This document shows, piece after piece, positions 1 to 9,014 of a stretch of 64,000 bases of DNA. The DNA lies in contig NZ_JAEMVC010000004.1 in the NCBI RefSeq assembly GCF_029215985.1, positions 48,223 through 112,222 of the forward strand, given 5' to 3'. The notes under the pieces are model-generated. The model saw only the letters and a list, made by a program, of their open reading frames with translations, did no database searches and was not told the origin of the DNA. The position numbers and the translations under genes are program-made. The stretch's first letter is position 1. Each line of letters begins with the position of its first letter. Origin of the DNA: Sulfurimonas sp. SAG-AH-194-C21 (GTDB lineage Bacteria; Campylobacterota; Campylobacteria; Campylobacterales; Sulfurimonadaceae).

Positions 1-861
1 ATAGATAAGATAAAAATAGCACAGTTTAATACAAATACTCTGCGTTTAGTTATACAAAATAGATATAAACTCTCTATTAGTTTTAAAAAAGATAAAAATT
101 CTCTTGTTGTACACATTAAAAAAATCAAGAAATCAAAATATATAGCACCTACTCCACATGGAATAACACCAAAGTCAGTTAAGAGAAATAAGGTTATAGT
201 AATTGATGCTGGACATGGTGGTAAAGACCCTGGTGCAGTGGGATACAAAAAATATAGAGAGAAAGTTGTAGTTCTTCAAATCGCACAAGAGTTAAAGAGA
301 GTACTGAGTAGTCGTGGTTATAAGGTCCACATGACACGTGACTCAGATAAATTTGTAAAACTTAGAAACAGAACACGCTTTGCAAATAAAAAAAAGGCAG
401 ACCTTTTTATAAGTATTCATGCAAATGCAGTCGGCAAAAAAATTGCTCAAAAAGTACATGGTATAGAGTGCTACTTTTTAGCTAAATCACGGTCTTCTCG
501 TGCTAAAAAAGTAGCTGCAAGTGAAAATAGAGCTGATCTTTCAGACATGGGTTTTTATGGTAAAGATACATTTTTAAGTACACTTAATTCACATAATATA
601 GTTGCAGCAAATAAGTTAGCTATAGATTTACAACGCGGTGCACTTGGAAGTTTAAAAAAGAGTTTTAAAAATGTAAAAGATGCTGGTGTTAGAGAAGGAC
701 CATTTTGGGTTTTAGTTGGAGCACAGATGCCAGCTGTTTTAGTTGAAGTTGGATTTATTACAAATCCGAAAGAGGCAAAACGACTCGTTAACCGCAAGTA
801 CCAAAAGTCTATGGCACTTGGGCTTGCTAATGGAGTAGAGCGATACTTTCGAAACAACTAA
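1..861 (+). CDS. N-acetylmuramoyl-L-alanine amidase (Amidase_3), 5'-truncated by the window edge
   Basis: Frame open from base 1; reads ...VIVIDAGHGGKDPGAVGYKKYREKVVVLQIA...MTRDSD...LFISIHANA...PAVLVEVGFITN, the classical amidase_3 motifs. ORF track starts only at an internal GTG (238). Confidence 0.93.
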   Translation: MDKIKIAQFNTNTLRLVIQNRYKLSISFKKDKNSLVVHIKKIKKSKYIAPTPHGITPKSVKRNKVIVIDAGHGGKDPGAVGYKKYREKVVVLQIAQELKRVLSSRGYKVHMTRDSDKFVKLRNRTRFANKKKADLFISIHANAVGKKIAQKVHGIECYFLAKSRSSRAKKVAASENRADLSDMGFYGKDTFLSTLNSHNIVAANKLAIDLQRGALGSLKKSFKNVKDAGVREGPFWVLVGAQMPAVLVEVGFITNPKEAKRLVNRKYQKSMALGLANGVERYFRNN

Positions 862-865
862 TTAT

Positions 866-895
866 CAGTATACTGAGCAAAAGCTCATTATACTG
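866..895. terminator. Imperfect hairpin (13-bp arms, one mismatch, AAAA loop) between convergent genes
   Basis: CAGTATACTGAGC-AAAA-GCTCATTATACTG, directly after the amidase stop codon. Confidence 0.55.
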
Positions 896-916
896 GTAGG
901 GACTTAAAGTCCCTAC
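896..916. repeat. Perfect 21-nt palindrome (10-bp arms, 1-nt centre), possible REP-like element or bidirectional terminator
   Basis: GTAGGGACTT-A-AAGTCCCTAC, abutting the previous hairpin and followed by a C10 tract (919-928). Confidence 0.6.
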
Positions 917-961
917 AACCCCCCCCCCTAAAGCTATAAAAAGTAAACTTTTTAAGAAGCC

Positions 962-2050
962 TTATCCTTCTAAATCCTCTTTCTTCCACTCTAGTTTTCC
1001 ATGAACAGACTCTTTATCACTTATGAGATACTCTATCTGCTCTTTTACCTTAGCGTACTTATACTGCTCTTTAAAATGAGGGATTCTTCCACCTGAAGCA
1101 TTAGGATGTCCACCACCACCAGCCCACTCTTTAGCAATGAGGGCAACACTCACTTTATAGTCTGCTCTAAGACTCATAGCACCCTTAAAACTTATATCTA
1201 CGATAAAATCATACTCAGGGTAAGCTACTAAAAAACCATTTCCTACGATAGAAGTATTACCAACTGCATAAGAGAGGTAACCCTTATAGCCTTTATAGTA
1301 GATAGTATTGTCTTTTCTTTGCGAACCAAGTAGTTTAACAACATAGTCTGTTGCAAGATTATCAAGTGTATCATTCTTCTCATGTGTGAAAAAAGCTTTT
1401 TTGATAAGGTGAATTTTCTCATCAAGTACTATCGGTGCATCTTCTTCATTGATGTATTTTACAGCCTCTTCTAAAAGAGTAAGTTTATATGTATTGTCTT
1501 CGTTTGCAAACATAATGCGGTTAAGCTCTCTTGTTTCTGTAACAAGGCGCATACATACTTTACCGTACTCAAAGTTATCATGTTGCTCTTTTTTCCATAA
1601 GTCTACTGCGTTTACTATATCTACATACTTACACATCCACTCAGGTTCATCAAAGTCAAAGTGCTCTTTTACATAATCATAGACTATCTTTGTAGCACAA
1701 CGCTCAGTATCAAGGTAGTACCACTCATGCTTTTTAGCAGACTCAGCACCACTTCCATGATGGTCAAGTAAAATGAGTTTAACATCAAGTTTAGCGGAGT
1801 TGAGTTTTGCTACTTCCTCAGTCAACCAGCGAGACTCATCTGCCGTAAGGTTCAAGTCACTTATAAGTACCATTGAAGCAGATTTTTCCGTCTTGATATT
1901 ATCTAAAATTATTGTTAGTTTTGATTTTACTTCAGGACCATAGTTCGCATTGTAGTTGTACTTTGTATAGGGTGTGTACTTCATCACAAGTTGACAGCTG
2001 TAGCCATCAAGGTCAATATGAGAGAGGTGGTGGATAGTTCTATTATTCAT
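962..2050 (-). CDS. DHH/DHHA1 family phosphoesterase
   Basis: HIDLDGYSCQ N-term, LILLDHHGSG (DHH motif), C-terminal GGGHPNASGGRI (DHHA1). Confidence 0.85.
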   Translation of the reverse strand: MNNRTIHHLSHIDLDGYSCQLVMKYTPYTKYNYNANYGPEVKSKLTIILDNIKTEKSASMVLISDLNLTADESRWLTEEVAKLNSAKLDVKLILLDHHGSGAESAKKHEWYYLDTERCATKIVYDYVKEHFDFDEPEWMCKYVDIVNAVDLWKKEQHDNFEYGKVCMRLVTETRELNRIMFANEDNTYKLTLLEEAVKYINEEDAPIVLDEKIHLIKKAFFTHEKNDTLDNLATDYVVKLLGSQRKDNTIYYKGYKGYLSYAVGNTSIVGNGFLVAYPEYDFIVDISFKGAMSLRADYKVSVALIAKEWAGGGGHPNASGGRIPHFKEQYKYAKVKEQIEYLISDKESVHGKLEWKKEDLEG

Positions 2051-2085
2051 AATTTATTATTTCCTTTTATATTAGTTTATATTTA

Positions 2086-4251
2086 TTAAAGATCAACAAC
2101 GATAGAGCCTAGTACTTCAAAAGTAGCATTAGAATCTATCTCTGCATGTGAGAGTGTAACTATGTCGAGTGAGAAACGCTCAAATATCTCAGCAACACCA
2201 CGACGAAGTTGCGGATCAACGATAACAACAACAGGACTTATCCCTTTTTGAAGAAGCTCAGCCGCTTTATCGCTTGTTGCTTGGATAAGAGCATTTATCT
2301 CACCTACATTTAGCATTAAGTTTCTCACACCATCTTGTTCAACAGACTTTTGGAGTAGTTTTTGTTCTGAATTTGTGTCAAATGTTAAAAGTCTTACTAC
2401 ATTATCATCACTTGAATAAATTTGTGTGATGACTCGTGATAGTTTTGCACGTACTTGTTCTGTAATGAGTTCAACATTTTTAGTAAACTCTGCTATGTCT
2501 GCAATGGTCTCTAAGATAGTAAGCATATCTTTAAGTGGAATATTTTCATGAAGAAGCCCTTTAAGCACTCTTTGAATAAGCCCAATACTTGCTACTTTCA
2601 TAACATCATCAATGATAACAGGAAAAGAGTCCTTGATTTTATCAATGAGTGTTTGTACTTCTTGACGAGTAAGTAAGTCCTCAGCGTTGCGTTTAATGAG
2701 TTCACTCATATGTGTGGAGATAACAGTTGAGGCATCAACAACTGTATATCCATTTATGATTGCATCTTCTTTATCTTCTGGCATTATCCATAAAGCATCC
2801 AAACCAAATGCAGGCTCTTTTGTTTTGTCCCCGTTTATCTCACCTGTTGCCATACCACTATCCATGGCCAGAAACTTATCTGGTTGGATACTACCATCAC
2901 CGATACTTATACCCTTAAGAAGGATTTGGTACTGCTGTGGTTCTAGGTGCAAGTTATCACGAATCCGAACTTGCGGCATTAAAAAACCAAAATCACTAGC
3001 AATTTTTCTACGCATTGAACGGATACGTTCTAGGAGGTCTCCACCTTGTCCACTGTCTGCGAGTTTTATGAGTTGATACCCAAGGGTGAGTTCTAGCATT
3101 TCAACTTTTAGTATGTCTTCTAAGGCAGTCTCTTCTTCTTTGGCTATCTCTTCATGTGTCTTTTTAGGTTTGATTCTTTCATTTTCTTCTTGTTTTTGAC
3201 GCGAGTTTTTTGCAAAGTTATCTACATCTAAGATACTAAGTTCCCCTTTATCATACTTATAAATCATCCATCCAAGACCTGCAAATAAAATGCCAACAAG
3301 ACCCATAGAAGCAGTAGGAAGACCTGGAACAAGTGCAAAAAGTATCATAATAAACCCAACAATCATCATGATTTTTGAGTTACCAACCATCTGGTTGATT
3401 GTTCCCTCTGCAAAATTATCTCCATCACTAGAACTTCTAGTAATCATAATACCCGTAGCAGTTGAGATAATAAGGGCTGGAATTTGACCTACTAAACCAT
3501 CACCGATAGTAAGGAGTGTAAAAGTAGAGGCAGCTTCTCCAACAGGCATGTCATGCTGAAAAACACCGATAAGAAATCCACCGATGATATTTATCAGTGT
3601 GATGATTATTCCCGCAACCGCGTCACCTTTTACAAACTTAGAAGAACCGTCCATCGCTCCATAAAAGTTTGCATCTTGGAGGATTTCAGCACGGCGTTGT
3701 TTAGCCTCTGCATCATCGATAAGTCCTGCGTTTAGGTCCGCGTCAACTGCCATCTGCTTACCAGGCATAGAATCAAGTACAAAACGAGCTGCTACCTCTG
3801 CAACTCGAGTAGAACCTTTTGTAATAACCATAAAGTTGATGAGTACTAAAATAGAGAAGACGATGATACCGATAACATAATTTCCACCAACAACAAAATC
3901 ACCAAAACTGGTAATAATATCACTCATGTATTCAGGTCCATCCGCTCCATGACTTAAAATCATTCTTGTTGTAGCGATGTTTAGAGAGAGTCTAAAGAGT
4001 GTTAAAATCAAAATAAGAGTTGGAAAAGTAGTTAAGTCTGTTGGTTTTGGAACATAAAGCGAAATAAGAAGAATCAAAACGGCAAAGGCCATAGATACTG
4101 TAAGTAATACATCAAGTATAGCAGAAGGAAGTGGCACGATAATAATCGCTAAAATTGCCATTACAAAAATAACGACACTTAAATCTTTTTGCCCGAGTAA
4201 AAAGTTAAGAGTAATTCCGACTTGCTGTCTTAATGTCCGTTTTTTTGCCAA
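2086..4251 (-). CDS. flhA: Flagellar biosynthesis protein FlhA (type III export)
   Basis: 721 aa; multiple TM N-terminus, PGKQMAVDADLNAGLI, conserved FHIPEP-type cytoplasmic domain. Confidence 0.96.
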   Translation of the reverse strand: MAKKRTLRQQVGITLNFLLGQKDLSVVIFVMAILAIIIVPLPSAILDVLLTVSMAFAVLILLISLYVPKPTDLTTFPTLILILTLFRLSLNIATTRMILSHGADGPEYMSDIITSFGDFVVGGNYVIGIIVFSILVLINFMVITKGSTRVAEVAARFVLDSMPGKQMAVDADLNAGLIDDAEAKQRRAEILQDANFYGAMDGSSKFVKGDAVAGIIITLINIIGGFLIGVFQHDMPVGEAASTFTLLTIGDGLVGQIPALIISTATGIMITRSSSDGDNFAEGTINQMVGNSKIMMIVGFIMILFALVPGLPTASMGLVGILFAGLGWMIYKYDKGELSILDVDNFAKNSRQKQEENERIKPKKTHEEIAKEEETALEDILKVEMLELTLGYQLIKLADSGQGGDLLERIRSMRRKIASDFGFLMPQVRIRDNLHLEPQQYQILLKGISIGDGSIQPDKFLAMDSGMATGEINGDKTKEPAFGLDALWIMPEDKEDAIINGYTVVDASTVISTHMSELIKRNAEDLLTRQEVQTLIDKIKDSFPVIIDDVMKVASIGLIQRVLKGLLHENIPLKDMLTILETIADIAEFTKNVELITEQVRAKLSRVITQIYSSDDNVVRLLTFDTNSEQKLLQKSVEQDGVRNLMLNVGEINALIQATSDKAAELLQKGISPVVVIVDPQLRRGVAEIFERFSLDIVTLSHAEIDSNATFEVLGSIVVDL

Positions 4252-4265
4252 CTTACTACTGCTCT

Positions 4266-4670
4266 CTACTCTTCTACTATGTCAGCTAAAGTAAGGTCTT
4301 GTAAAAAAGAGTCTATTTTACCTTGGAGTTTATGTAAAAAAGGCCAGATAGAGCAGACACTTGCTTGTTCTGATGGACAATTTTTCTCAGATGGAGCACA
4401 CTCAAAAACAGCAGGTGCTTTTCCTTCAACGCAGGACATTACATCTAGCATACTTATGTCTTGTGTCTCTTTATCAAGAGCAAAACCACCTTTAGCACCT
4501 TTATAGGACTTTAAGATACCTGCTTTTGCGAGTGACTGTAAGATTTTAGCTAAGAAACTTTTAGGAATCGAGAGCTCACGTGAAAGTGTTTCACTGTCCA
4601 TTGGCTCTTTTGCAGATGATAGAAGTATTAAAGAGAGTATTGCATACTCACTTGCACGGGTAATTAGCAT
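4266..4670 (-). CDS. Rrf2 family transcriptional regulator
   Basis: MLITRASEYAILSLILLS...LAKAGILKSYKGAKGGFALDK; Rrf2 winged helix with C-terminal Cys (CAPSEKNCPSEQASVCSIW). Confidence 0.88.
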   Translation of the reverse strand: MLITRASEYAILSLILLSSAKEPMDSETLSRELSIPKSFLAKILQSLAKAGILKSYKGAKGGFALDKETQDISMLDVMSCVEGKAPAVFECAPSEKNCPSEQASVCSIWPFLHKLQGKIDSFLQDLTLADIVEE

Positions 4671-4759
4671 GATAGTATACTTTATATATGAATTTAGGAT
4701 TTATTATATCTAAAAAACTTAAAAAATATCAGTATCTATGTCTTTAAAGTTTATTTAGC

Positions 4760-4765
4760 TATAAT
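4760..4765 (+). promoter_or_regulatory. Putative sigma70 -10 box for rpsO
   Basis: TATAAT in ttagcTATAATccc, upstream of the SD/ATG of rpsO. Confidence 0.5.
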
Positions 4766-4828
4766 CCCAACTCAGCTTCACATTTATTTATGTGAATGTT
4801 AGATTTATATACCCATCAGGAGGCTATT

Positions 4829-5104
4829 ATGGCTTTAGATTCGGCTAAAAAACAAGAAATTGTTACAAAATACGGACGTAATGACAACGACACTGGTTCT
4901 AGTGAAGTTCAAATTGCATTATTAACTACAAGAATTGCAGAGTTAACTGAGCACTTAAAGATTTTCAAAAAAGATCATGCATCACGTTTAGGACTTCTTA
5001 AACTTGTTGGTAAACGTCGTCGTTTAATGAGATACTTCAAGCGTGTTAACAAAGAAGCATATCTTAACCTTGTAGAGTCTCTACAAATCCGTGATAACAT
5101 CTAG
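4829..5104 (+). CDS. rpsO: 30S ribosomal protein S15
   Basis: [36 protein letters not shown]...; start moved to 4829 (ATG after CAGGAGG SD); the ORF track start at 4796 adds a non-homologous extension. Confidence 0.96.
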   Translation: MALDSAKKQEIVTKYGRNDNDTGSSEVQIALLTTRIAELTEHLKIFKKDHASRLGLLKLVGKRRRLMRYFKRVNKEAYLNLVESLQIRDNI

Positions 5105-5120
5105 TTTCACACTTTTTCTA

Positions 5121-5150
5121 ACGCTTAAAACTACTTAAAGTTTTAAGCGT
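5121..5150. terminator. Perfect 12-bp stem hairpin after rpsO
   Basis: ACGCTTAAAACT-ACTTAA-AGTTTTAAGCGT. Confidence 0.6.
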
Positions 5151-5194
5151 ATCCCCCAAGTAACAGTCATTTCTCACTATTTGCCAATAAATAA

Positions 5195-5220
5195 TAAAAA
5201 TTCCTTAAATTTCACGATAA
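5195..5220 (+). promoter_or_regulatory. Possible sigma28 (FliA)-like promoter upstream of the chemosensory cluster
   Basis: TAAA-N16-CGATAA (5195-5198 / 5215-5220); spacing slightly off the enterobacterial consensus. Confidence 0.3.
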
Positions 5221-5295
5221 ATACAACTAATTCAATTTTAATTTAGTTTACAAAGAGTACCATCATATCAATTGAATTTTATATGGAGGTTTATA

Positions 5296-5724
5296 ATGTC
5301 GACAAATGATAAAGATATTGGTACTGAAGGTCTAACATATTTAGATGATGGAGAAGTACTATACACTGATTTGTATCTTCTATCTGAGACTGATGAAAAG
5401 GGTATAGTAAGTTATGCTAGTGATTCTTTTTTAAAAGTTGCAAATATGAAGGAAAGTGATCTAATAGGTCAACCACATAATGTTGTTAGACATCCAGATA
5501 TGCCAAGAGCTGCTTTTAAATCACTTTGGGATGATGTTCAAACAAAAGGTTTTTGGACAGGTTATGTTAAAAACCAGCGTAAAGGCGGAGGATATTACTG
5601 GGTATATGCAACAGTACTCCGTTCAGTTGATAAAAGTGGAAATACAAAATATGTTTCAATACGAGTTAAACCTTCACGTGAAGATATTCAAAAAGCTGCT
5701 GAGCTTTATGCAACATTAGATTAA
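5296..5724 (+). CDS. Stand-alone PAS-domain protein (Aer/CetB-like)
   Basis: YLLSETDEKGIVSYASDSFLKVANMKESDLIGQPHNVVRHPDMPRAAFKSLWDDVQTKGFWTGYVKNQRKGGGYYWVYATV: Aer-type PAS; no TM or output domain. Preferred start ATG 5296 after GGAGG. Confidence 0.85.
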   Translation: MSTNDKDIGTEGLTYLDDGEVLYTDLYLLSETDEKGIVSYASDSFLKVANMKESDLIGQPHNVVRHPDMPRAAFKSLWDDVQTKGFWTGYVKNQRKGGGYYWVYATVLRSVDKSGNTKYVSIRVKPSREDIQKAAELYATLD

Positions 5725-5741
5725 GATAAAAGGATTATAAA

Positions 5742-7631
5742 ATGGCATTAATGAAAAAAAATGGTTCGGGCTCATCTTCTGCAGTTGTATCTTCAGGTGG
5801 AGTCGATAAACGCAAGCAGAGAACATTAGCAAAACAACAACAAATTAGTGAGAGTATCGCTGGTGTTTCTATGAGTATTTTAGAAAATGCTCAAGAGAGT
5901 GTAAGTGCAATCGAAGAGTTGAAATCTTCAATGGAACAGATAGCAACAGCTGCTGAAGAAAATAGTGGAGCAAGTGAGCAAGCACTTTCAAATGTGAAGA
6001 ACATTAGTTCAAACATTGGTAAAATGACTACAACTATTAATGCAGTAACAGCATCAACGCTTTCTGCTGGTGAAAGTATTATGTCAGCTGTTAGTAAAAT
6101 CAATGTAAGTGTTGATAGAATGGGAAGTGCAGTAAATGTTGCAAAAGAGTCTTCTAAAAAAAGTGAAGAGCTCAAAGAATCTTCACAAAATATTGGAAAT
6201 GCAGTTGGCTTTATCGCAAAGATTGCTGATCAAACAAATTTACTTGCATTAAATGCAGCTATTGAAGCAAGTCGCGCAAAAGAGCATGGTAAAGGTTTTG
6301 CAGTTGTAGCTGATGAAACACGTGCTTTAGCGGGTGAGAGTGAGAAAAATGCTGAGTTTATTTCAGAACTAGTGAATAAAATTCAGACAAGTATTGATGC
6401 TATTATTAAAAGTATTGGTGCAACGACAGATATTATTTCTGGAAATGGTTCTAAGGGTAATGCCTTAGCTCTAAAGATGGAAGAACTTACAAAAATTGCA
6501 GTTTACTCAGTAGAGGCTGCTAGAAGTATAGGTTCATATACAAGTCAGCTTGGTGATTTTATTGAAAAGATTAATACTGGTTCTGGTGATATAGCAAAAG
6601 CATCAGGTGAGATAGCACTTTCAGTTGAAAAAACGCTTAACTCTATAGAGGTTCAGTCTGATGCACTTGGACAAACTGAAGATGATATAAAAGAACTCTC
6701 AAACCTTGCAGAAGAGTTAAAATACTCAACTGATACTATGAAGTCTGCTGAAGATATTGCACTGAGTGCAGATACTATTAGTGCTTCAATGGATGAGATT
6801 CAAAATGCACTTGAAGATGTAACAAGTTCACTCAACCAAATGGAAGAGTCATCTCAAAATACTAATCAGAGTGCGTTAAATAATAAAGAACTTGTTGAAG
6901 CAGGACTCTTAACAGCTAAAGATATTGATAAACTTATAGAAATCGCAAGAAGAAACTTTGACCTTTTAAAAGTATCGTTTAATGAGGTTAAATCATCGGT
7001 TGTTGAGATTAAAACATCATTTGGTGACTCAATAGAAGAAGGAAATACTGCAGGAACCGAGTTAAATATAATCGTTAAAGAGACAAAAAGTGTTGATAAA
7101 ACAGTTGGAAATATCTCTAATTCTATCGTACAGTTAAATATGCTTGCTATTAGTGGTTCTATTGAAGCTGCTCGTGCTGGTGACTTTGGAAAAGGTTTTG
7201 CAGTTGTTTCAGCTGACATTAGAAACTTAGCAAAAGATTCTGAAAGTAATACTGAAAAAATTAATGATATCGTTGAGTCGATGAATTCTGAAATAGATAC
7301 AGTTAAAACAGACTGGGGTGATTTACTACATTCTCAAGGTACAGAAGAGGGGAATATTGATTCTCTTGTTAATGATATAACAGTTATTACAGATGTTCTT
7401 GTTGATTTACTAGATAAATATACAGGACTTAAAGCTGCAAATGATCAAAATCTAGAAGGTATGAATCAGGTGATGATTGGTATTAGTGAGATTCAAAAAG
7501 CAGTGGAACTCAGTGCTAAAAATGCAAGTGAATCACGTAAAGCAAGTGAGTTGATTATAGATACTGTGACACATATCGGTGAAGGTGTTGAAGAGTTAGC
7601 AGTTATGGCAGATGAGCTACAACAAGGTTAA
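5742..7631 (+). CDS. Soluble methyl-accepting chemotaxis protein with two signalling-tip modules
   Basis: No hydrophobic TM segments. Tip 1: IADQTNLLALNAAIEASRAKEHGKGFAVVADETRALA; tip 2: VQLNMLAISGSIEAARAGDFGKGFAVVSADIRNLA. Confidence 0.88.
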   Translation: MALMKKNGSGSSSAVVSSGGVDKRKQRTLAKQQQISESIAGVSMSILENAQESVSAIEELKSSMEQIATAAEENSGASEQALSNVKNISSNIGKMTTTINAVTASTLSAGESIMSAVSKINVSVDRMGSAVNVAKESSKKSEELKESSQNIGNAVGFIAKIADQTNLLALNAAIEASRAKEHGKGFAVVADETRALAGESEKNAEFISELVNKIQTSIDAIIKSIGATTDIISGNGSKGNALALKMEELTKIAVYSVEAARSIGSYTSQLGDFIEKINTGSGDIAKASGEIALSVEKTLNSIEVQSDALGQTEDDIKELSNLAEELKYSTDTMKSAEDIALSADTISASMDEIQNALEDVTSSLNQMEESSQNTNQSALNNKELVEAGLLTAKDIDKLIEIARRNFDLLKVSFNEVKSSVVEIKTSFGDSIEEGNTAGTELNIIVKETKSVDKTVGNISNSIVQLNMLAISGSIEAARAGDFGKGFAVVSADIRNLAKDSESNTEKINDIVESMNSEIDTVKTDWGDLLHSQGTEEGNIDSLVNDITVITDVLVDLLDKYTGLKAANDQNLEGMNQVMIGISEIQKAVELSAKNASESRKASELIIDTVTHIGEGVEELAVMADELQQG

Positions 7632-7637
7632 AAATAG

Positions 7638-9014
7638 GTGCAAATTATGCAAATTGAAGAGATTCTAATCATTAAAAATGCTCAAGAAAGTTATGCTATC
7701 TCAACTGATGACATTAACCAAATTTCTAGAGTTCCAGAACTGATGCCTTTACCTTTACGTCCCTATGGTACGAGAGGTTTATGCTCAGTAGGTGGAAATA
7801 TAGTCTCAATGGTTGACATGAATCAACTGCTTAATATTGAAGAAGTTGATATTAAGGATCATAAAAGTAGAGTCATAAGTTTAAATGAAAACCTCTCATC
7901 AAACACACTACTTGTAAGTGATGTATACAATACAGTAGAAATAGACCAAAGTAGAATTGAATACATAAGTAAAGAAGATGATCCTGTTATCGCGATATAT
8001 AAGTATGAGAAGAGTCTTGTGCAAGTACTTTCTTTGGAAAAGTTGTTTTCTAAAATGAATAAGGTCTCTATAGAAGTAGAGGAAATCGCATCAGGTAAGA
8101 TAAAAGATACGTTAAAAACAGAAGAACCGAGTAATCGCTTTCTTATTTTTTCGATGGGAAATGAGCAGTATGCTTTAGAAATTGACTATTTACAAGAGAT
8201 TATATTAGCTGATAATGATTATACGGATGTGGCCGGTAGTGATGATGACTTATTAGGGCTTATAACACTTAGAGATAAGCTACTTATGGTAATAGACTTA
8301 CGAATTTACTATGGGTTTAAACCTCAAGAGAATGATGCTAATAGAATCCTTGTTATTTCTTATAATAATAAAAAAATTGGTTTATGTATAGATGCTATTG
8401 TTGATATTAAAAGTTTTTATAAAAAAGATATAGAGTACCTAAGTGATACATTTGATGGTAATAAAATAGCGGGTGTAATTCATGATGAAGAGAGTATTAT
8501 TTCATTTTTTAATGACAAACTACTCAATGAAATTTTGACTAAAAATGATACCTTTATAGAATCATCAACTAAAAATGATGATGATGATGATGATGATGAA
8601 AATTTTGCAATGGAAGCCATTGTGTTTAAATTGGCCTCAAAAGAGTATGCATTTGATGTACAAAGTGTTGATGAAATTATCGATATTGTAGACTCTACTA
8701 ATGTTGCGTTTACAGACCGTGCCATTGATGGTATTATAAATATTCGTGGGCAAATTGTTACAATGCTTTCTCTGTTTAGTAAGTTAAACATTGATACATA
8801 TGTCAATGAAGAGTCTAAGATTATTGTCTGTAATATTGCAGATAATAGAATAGGATTTGTTGTTGATAGTGTAAGTGACATACTTATCATAAAAGAAGAA
8901 GATATTCGTAAGGAAGATGATCAATACTTTAGTGGTGTGCTCTCTTTAGATGCGGGAGAGAGACTGGTACTACTTATGGATATAGAAAAAATCGTAACTA
9001 AGGAACTAACATAA
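7638..9014 (+). CDS. CheW-type scaffold with three CheW domains
   Basis: Three CheW-like repeats: ...EEILIIKNAQESYAISTDDINQI...GLCSVGGNIVSMVDM; ...FLIFSMGNEQYALEIDYLQEI...GLITLRDKLLMVIDLR; ...AIVFKLASKEYAFDVQSVDEI...GIINIRGQIVTMLSL. A D7 linker precedes the third. Confidence 0.85.
   Translation: MQIMQIEEILIIKNAQESYAISTDDINQISRVPELMPLPLRPYGTRGLCSVGGNIVSMVDMNQLLNIEEVDIKDHKSRVISLNENLSSNTLLVSDVYNTVEIDQSRIEYISKEDDPVIAIYKYEKSLVQVLSLEKLFSKMNKVSIEVEEIASGKIKDTLKTEEPSNRFLIFSMGNEQYALEIDYLQEIILADNDYTDVAGSDDDLLGLITLRDKLLMVIDLRIYYGFKPQENDANRILVISYNNKKIGLCIDAIVDIKSFYKKDIEYLSDTFDGNKIAGVIHDEESIISFFNDKLLNEILTKNDTFIESSTKNDDDDDDDENFAMEAIVFKLASKEYAFDVQSVDEIIDIVDSTNVAFTDRAIDGIINIRGQIVTMLSLFSKLNIDTYVNEESKIIVCNIADNRIGFVVDSVSDILIIKEEDIRKEDDQYFSGVLSLDAGERLVLLMDIEKIVTKELT

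Noticed and set aside
919-928. C10 tract as a classical phase-variation switch
   Set aside because: It lies 3' of both convergent genes, so slippage would not alter either reading frame; kept only as part of the hairpin finding.
2687-3735. Plus-strand ORFs inside flhA (2687-3076, 3290-3487, 3553-3735)
   Set aside because: Antisense to a well-supported flhA; no independent coding support.
4574-4592. TCACGTGAAA stretch in the Rrf2 gene as parS-like site
   Set aside because: Outer arms do not match parS, and it lies in coding sequence.
5672-5683. Palindrome CTTCACGTGAAG inside the PAS gene, resembling the core of parS (TGTTTCACGTGAAACA), near a ParA-containing operon
   Set aside because: Only the central 10 bases match, it is fully coding (KPSREDI), and a single imperfect hit is expected by chance. 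ChIP of ParB would decide.
8577-8597. (GAT)7 as a phase-variable microsatellite
   Set aside because: A triplet repeat cannot shift frame; best explained as an Asp linker.
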